From Castor canadensis (taxonomy: Eukaryota > Chordata > Mammalia > Rodentia > Castoridae): a DNA stretch of 64,000 nt. The DNA is taken from assembly GCF_047511655.1 (NCBI RefSeq), contig NC_133400.1, positions 2,051,001 to 2,115,000 on the forward strand, read 5' to 3'. Shown one piece after another: positions 59,343 through 64,000 of the stretch. Position 1 is the first letter of the stretch. Each line of letters begins with the position of its first letter. A program made the translations under genes and the position numbers. The notes below the pieces were generated by a model. It saw only the letters and a program-made list of their open reading frames with translations. It searched no databases and was not told where the DNA came from.

Positions 59343-59479
59343 CGATGAAGTTTTTTTCTAGACATACACTGTTTATGTGCAGTATGTCTATGTGCTTTAT
59401 ACTTCAAAAGAACTTTTCCCCACCCCGCTGTTTGTCTCCTGGGGGTGTTGCATTCCATCCACCCCTGTGGGCACCAGTC

Positions 59480-60060
59480 AGTGGCACTCCTGTTGCTGAC
59501 TTATATTTCAGTGTGGACACACCCGTTTGTCCTCCTGTTAGTGGGCATTCAGTTGCTTCCAGTTTGACATTTGTGAATAAAATCACTATAAAGGTTTTTA
59601 TGATTTTTTTGTGATACTGGAGTTTGAACTCATGGCCTTCATCTTGAACCACTCTGCCAGCCCTATTTTTGTGAAGGGTTTTTCAAGATAGGGTCTTGCA
59701 GAACTATTTGCCCGGGCTGGCTTTGAACTGTGATCCTCCTGATCTGTGCCTCTTAAGTAGCTGGGATTACAGGCGGAGCCACAGGCACCCAGCTGTTTAT
59801 ATAATTTTTTATGTAACCATGGCTTTTCATTACTTTCAAGTACATAGCTGGGAGTTGCACTGCTGGGTCACATGCAAAGTGCATGTTTACCTAAGAACCT
59901 ATGAGGTTCCCAGAGTGGCCACACCACTATGCTTTCCCACCAGCAGTGGATGAGAGTCCCCATGGTCTCACAGCCTCACCAGCATCTCGTGCTGCACTTG
60001 GCATTTTGTTTCAGCCTTGTGACAGGTGGCAATGGAAACTCACTCCCCAATGGCTAACGG
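59480..60060 (+). repeat. Ancient L1 3' end, split by a SINE
   Basis: gtgggcattcagttgcttcc, tgtgaataaaatcactataaagg, [SINE], gcactgctgggtcacatgc, gtggccacaccactatgc, cccaccagcagtggatgag, cctcaccagcatctcgtgc. This is the order of the old L1 3' region. Non-coding. Confidence 0.75.
59606..59795 (-). repeat. Composite SINE inserted in the L1
   Basis: T tract, gatactggagtttgaactc, gaaccactctgccagccc, then gctgggattacaggcggagcc. Confidence 0.85.
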
Positions 60061-61849
60061 CTGAGCTGCTTCCTGTGCTCACCCCCTGCTGTCCACGTGC
60101 AGCAGTGTCTGCGCAAAGCCTCACATATTCCTGTGGGAAAGCAGAGAAGGGAGGAGGGGAGAGCTGTGAGTAGTGCAGGGACAGGGCGGGGCAGCTGGAC
60201 ACAGGGCAGCTGGACATGGGACAAGCCACACAGGCAGGTGGCTGGACTGAGCTGGGAACTGACTGTCCTGTGGCTCCATAAAGAATCTGGAACCTGTCCC
60301 TAGACCCTCAGCAGCCCAGTCAACACTTCTCACCTCTTAAGGGTTCCATGGAGCCAAGTCTGGGCACTGGCAGAGTCCATGTGTTTCACCTGCCCAAGAT
60401 AGGCAGGCCTCAGTTCTTGTCTGTAAACCCCAGAGGCTGCTGTGGAGGGTGAGATGAAATACTGGTACTTGGCACATCACCTGCTTTGTTCAAAGTGCTT
60501 CTGGCGACACCTGTTACATGGACATCGAAGAGAGGGCTCAGCCGACCTCTGTGAGAAGTAAAGACCTAGGGTATGAGGCAGCCTGGGACATCTGGGGACG
60601 AGTGATTCAGGCAGAGGGGATGGCAGGTGCAAAGGCAGCATGAGGCACCATGTAAGGAGGAATGTGGGAGGAAACAAGGCCACAGCTAGAAATTGGCCAG
60701 TGATGTACTGTGTGGGTGTATGAATGTGTGTACACATTTGTGTGCCCGTATTAACCAGTGCCCTGCAGGCCATGTGAGGACCCTGGTTCTGAGCCCCATG
60801 GTAAATCCTGGGCTCTGAGCAGATTCAGAAGAGGCTCTGACTGCTGTGTTGAAAATGGCCTGCTGGGGAGGATGGCAGAAGTGGGCCACAACACTGAGGT
60901 GCTGCTGTAATCTGGAGGCGTGGTGCTTTGACTGGGAAGTGAGAGTCTGGGTGAGGAAGTGGGCATGAGAGGAAGAGACTGGGGACAGATCTGGTTTGGC
61001 TCGTCAGGCCATTGGCATGGGTGCTATCTCAGGTCCCACTAGACTGTGGCTGAGCCCTGAAACTACCGGGACACTCAATGATTGCTACTCAGGGATGCTG
61101 TTGTTCCCACATGGATGCCCAGGTGGCAGAGGGCATCCCCCTAGAGCCCTATGGTACATAGTCACTCTGTAGTCTGCCACTGAGAAAGTCACTGTTGAGC
61201 CCCAGTGTGGACCCAGGACTCCTCAGGCTCTGCTGCCTGAACAGGGTGTCTGGCGTTATCACCATGGAGCTTCTCCTCTGTTCCCAGTGTTCCGCAGTTC
61301 CATCGGAAGGCAAGCTCCCTCGGTGCTATGGGTGTGAGGGACACCGACTCAGCGGGTAGGCAGCCTCTTCTCTCGGAGAGTTCACTGAAAGCTCTAAAAT
61401 CTGGTCCTCAGGCCCATGGGGTAGGGTGGGGATAAAGTGGTGACAGAGGCATTGGGAAGTAGCACACTCTTGAGCCTAGCTAGCTTGTGTGGCTGTGCCC
61501 TTTTACTGCTCTGATGACAGTGAGGAAGGTGATGACAGCATATCCCCACAGAGTACAGGGGGATGAAGTGAAGGAAGACGAGGTGCGTGTGTTCTAGGGC
61601 CATCAGAAGAGAGAGCTGCAGGATCACTGTTGGCGACAGCAAGAAAAGGGGTGACGATGACACCAATAACCCCAAGAGGTAAGGGCTGAGCCAGAGTGAT
61701 ACCTACCCGTGTCATTCTGTTACATAACACTACTGTAGTCAAGAGTGCACTTGATAGAAATGCAAACTGAGGTGCCAGAGGCACTGGGTGACCTCAAGAG
61801 ACCCAGATGTCCCCAGCAAGAGAAAGAGGGCTTAAAAATTACTTACTTT

Positions 61850-61925
61850 AGGCCTGGTAGAGTGGCTCACTTCCTAGCAAGTGTGAAGTCCCTGAGCTCA
61901 AACCCCAGTACTGCTCCCCGCCAAA
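61850..61925 (+). repeat. ID-like SINE monomer
   Basis: ggcctggtagagtggctcac, cctagcaagtgtgaag, gagctcaaaccccagtac. Confidence 0.75.
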
Positions 61926-63789
61926 ACCCAAAAATTCTTACTTCGACAATCATATCTGTGCTTTCTGAGATGGGGATTTGGTATGCATGTTTTGGGGCAG
62001 ACAAGGCCAGGTAGACCAGGTGTCCTGGAGTAACGAGTCAGCTTCAAAACCAAGCCACAAGTTTTCATTCTTTGGTCACTCACGTTCTCCAAAGCACACA
62101 GCAAACGGCAAGTGCAGCACATGGCCATCCTTGGGGAGGCTCCAAGAAGGTCTGGAACCTGTGTCCAGGCCCCTGCTTTGCATACTGGATGCTGGTGCCT
62201 TGGGTGGTTGCTGGGGACAGCACTGAGGACAGCGTCCTTCCTGGAGGATGGGTCTTTTTTCCCCGTTTGTCCACCTCCAGGGCCTTAGGGGCTGAGGTGA
62301 CCTTGTGTGTTGGTAACCAGCTCTATGGAGTCCACACAGGGGCGTCCCACTCTGCTCCCATCCAGACTCCTCAGTTGCCCTCAGAGGGTCACCTCCAGCT
62401 CCTTCCTGTGGGATTGAATCCTCATTTGCAGTGCAAGGCAGGCCCTTGCCCTTCTCATGGGGAGCTTCACATTCTTGGGACACATCTAATCTGAAACAAG
62501 GGTCTGGAGAGAAATATGCCTTCCCTTCCTGAATGCTGAAACTCAACATGAGGCTGGCTGCCCTCCTTACTGCTCTTCTCCCTGCATCTCTGAAGGCTAT
62601 TTCTAATGAGTTCATTAGCCATCACTTAGCCTCTGCTGCCACAATCTACCAGTGTCACCATGTGCAACAGTGACTGGTGCAAGCCCACCTCTGCCCAAGG
62701 TCTCCAAGGGCCACTGCTCTGGCCTCTGGGTGAACCAGCCCAGCTCTGGGTTCTTGCTGGGCTGGGGCACAGATGCCAGCAGCACAGGGAGGGCTTCATG
62801 GCAATCAGAAGGAGCTTCTGTGCAGGAGAGAATGTCAGAGGGAGGGGGAAGGGGCTGCTTGGTTGGTTCCCTTAGAGGCAGACCTTGAGATGAGGGTCTG
62901 TAAAACTAGTTTTTTGGGAAGGTGATCCAGGAAGTAGACAGGTGAGATGGGGAAGAGCCCAACACAAAGGCATCAGCAAGGGGGCAGCAGTGTGGGCAGC
63001 TGGGGCCTGGTCCCGCAGCGGATGCTGGGAGACGGTGTAGGATGCATCCTGGAGTTGTCTGGGCTGCAGTGGGGAGAAGCTGCTAAGGGCTAACCCTGAT
63101 GTGGGCCAGGTGGCTAGAAGGAGCCACCAAGCAGTAACAAGTGTCAGCAGCTGTTGGTGTATAGAACTGGGTGTTGGAGATGGGCAGGTACCAGCTGGAT
63201 GCTTTGCTTTGCTCACCCTGTCCAGCCAGATTGATGGGTACCCTCTGGTCTGGAGGCTCTGCTGCTCAGGCATCAGGCCTCACTTGCAGGGTAACCACTG
63301 GCTCCTGTGCAAATCCACGTATGGTGGTTCCTCAGAGCAGGTGTGGGCCTGAGTTCATATCAGGGTCAGAGTGTGCATGTGGCAAGTCCCAGCTCTTAGC
63401 TGGGAACCCACAGTGGGTGAACAAACTGCAGAACTGGGACCAACAGTCCTGCCCCTGTTCAGGCATAGGCTACCTGGGGAGCTGTCCTGGGGAGCACCTG
63501 CAACTGATTTTTCTGAGATCAAGCAGCTTCTGTTGGCTCGGTTTGGTTCTTGTACTCACAGCTCTTTCTACATCTCTTTTCCCCCTACCTAGGGGCATTG
63601 GAAACAAAAGCTTGGAAGAGAATCTTGGTAGACAGAAACTGCTTCCCTCTCCCAAGTCCAGCCTGAAGCAGGGAAACACAGTAGGGAGAACTTACTACCT
63701 TGCTGAAGTATGCTGATGCTCAGGTCATCCTGGCTCTCTTTCAAACACTTTCTATGCCTTTTTGGTCTTCTCAAACTTCCTTGGGTTGG

Positions 63790-63845
63790 GAGGTATATAT
63801 AGCTCAGTGGTAGCATGCCTCCTGGATTCAGTCTCCCCTGGATTG
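63790..63845 (+). repeat. ID-like SINE fragment
   Basis: atatatagctcagtggtagc, gcctcctggattcagtctcc; tRNA-like A box with decayed B box. Confidence 0.45.
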
Positions 63846-63849
63846 GCTC

Positions 63850-63955
63850 TATGGTTATCACTGTTTTACAGATAAATCTGAGGCTCAGAAGTTAGGCTAA
63901 CTCATTTGACATCTGTTCCTGATAAGAGGCAGAGTGAGGACGGGGAGCCAGTCCC
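63850..63955 (+). repeat. MIR element
   Basis: tatcactgttttacagataaatctgagg, ctcagaagttaggctaac, gataagaggcagagtgagg. Confidence 0.65.
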
Positions 63956-64000
63956 TTGATACTCAGAACCCCTGGAGGCAGGGAGGGTGGAATATCCTTT

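Larger units (their letters stand above)
54172..64000. other. Non-coding region downstream of FBXO31
   Basis: No coding exon could be supported. Repeats are listed separately. 54200-57470 and 61930-63780 show nothing I recognise. 60595-60930 has the word order of a common old mammalian repeat (gattcaggcagaggggatgg, gactgctgtgttgaaaatgg) whose family I cannot name. In human the next gene in this direction is C16orf95; I do not see its exons here. Confidence 0.6.

Noticed and set aside
63171-63716. 181-codon open frame near the right edge
   Set aside because: No recognised homology, no splice or promoter context, and overlapping frames of similar length.

Overview
The window is mammalian nuclear DNA, most likely from a rodent. 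7SL-derived B1 elements, which are specific to rodents, occur on both strands. They sit with many copies of a composite SINE made of a B1-like left half and an ID/tRNA-like right half ending in a gagttcaaacc-type B box. This mix fits Castorimorpha (beaver and relatives) better than mouse or rat. The LC3B C-terminal tail (FGVKLSV) is also closer to the human tail than to the mouse tail. The species call is an inference. Gene identities and order match human 16q24.2 in reverse orientation: ZCCHC14, MAP1LC3B, tRNA-Met, FBXO31.

Layout. 1-5920 holds the last two coding exons and the long 3'UTR of ZCCHC14 (+). 5921-6904 is a short gap between two converging genes. 6905-16134 is the complete MAP1LC3B gene (-): four coding exons, 125 residues, CpG-island promoter at about 15500-16450. 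16450-23580 is intergenic and SINE-rich, broken by a separate CpG-rich block at about 20250-20720 with two CCAAT boxes and an unusual palindrome. 23869-23941 is an elongator tRNA-Met(CAT) gene. 24379-53886 is the complete FBXO31 coding region (+), ten exons with a 13.5 kb first intron. 54170-64000 is non-coding as far as I can see; it holds ancient L1, MIR and SINE copies and one weak exon candidate.

The genes do not form a pathway. ZCCHC14 brings TENT4 poly(A) polymerases to RNA, LC3B is the lipid-conjugated autophagosome protein, and FBXO31 is the substrate receptor of an SCF ubiquitin ligase. MAP1LC3B and FBXO31 diverge across an 8.2 kb interval, and both promoters carry perfect NRF1 sites.

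Most interesting points: (1) a phase-perfect 87 bp cassette exon in FBXO31 (40120-40206) that standard human residue numbering shows is absent from the reference isoform; (2) the orphan CpG island with a perfect 18-bp palindrome inside a triple GGTGAC array; (3) the tRNA-Met, KLF-like triplet, NRF1 site and Z-DNA-type repeat packed upstream of FBXO31; (4) two very short L1-type tails with clear target-site duplications.
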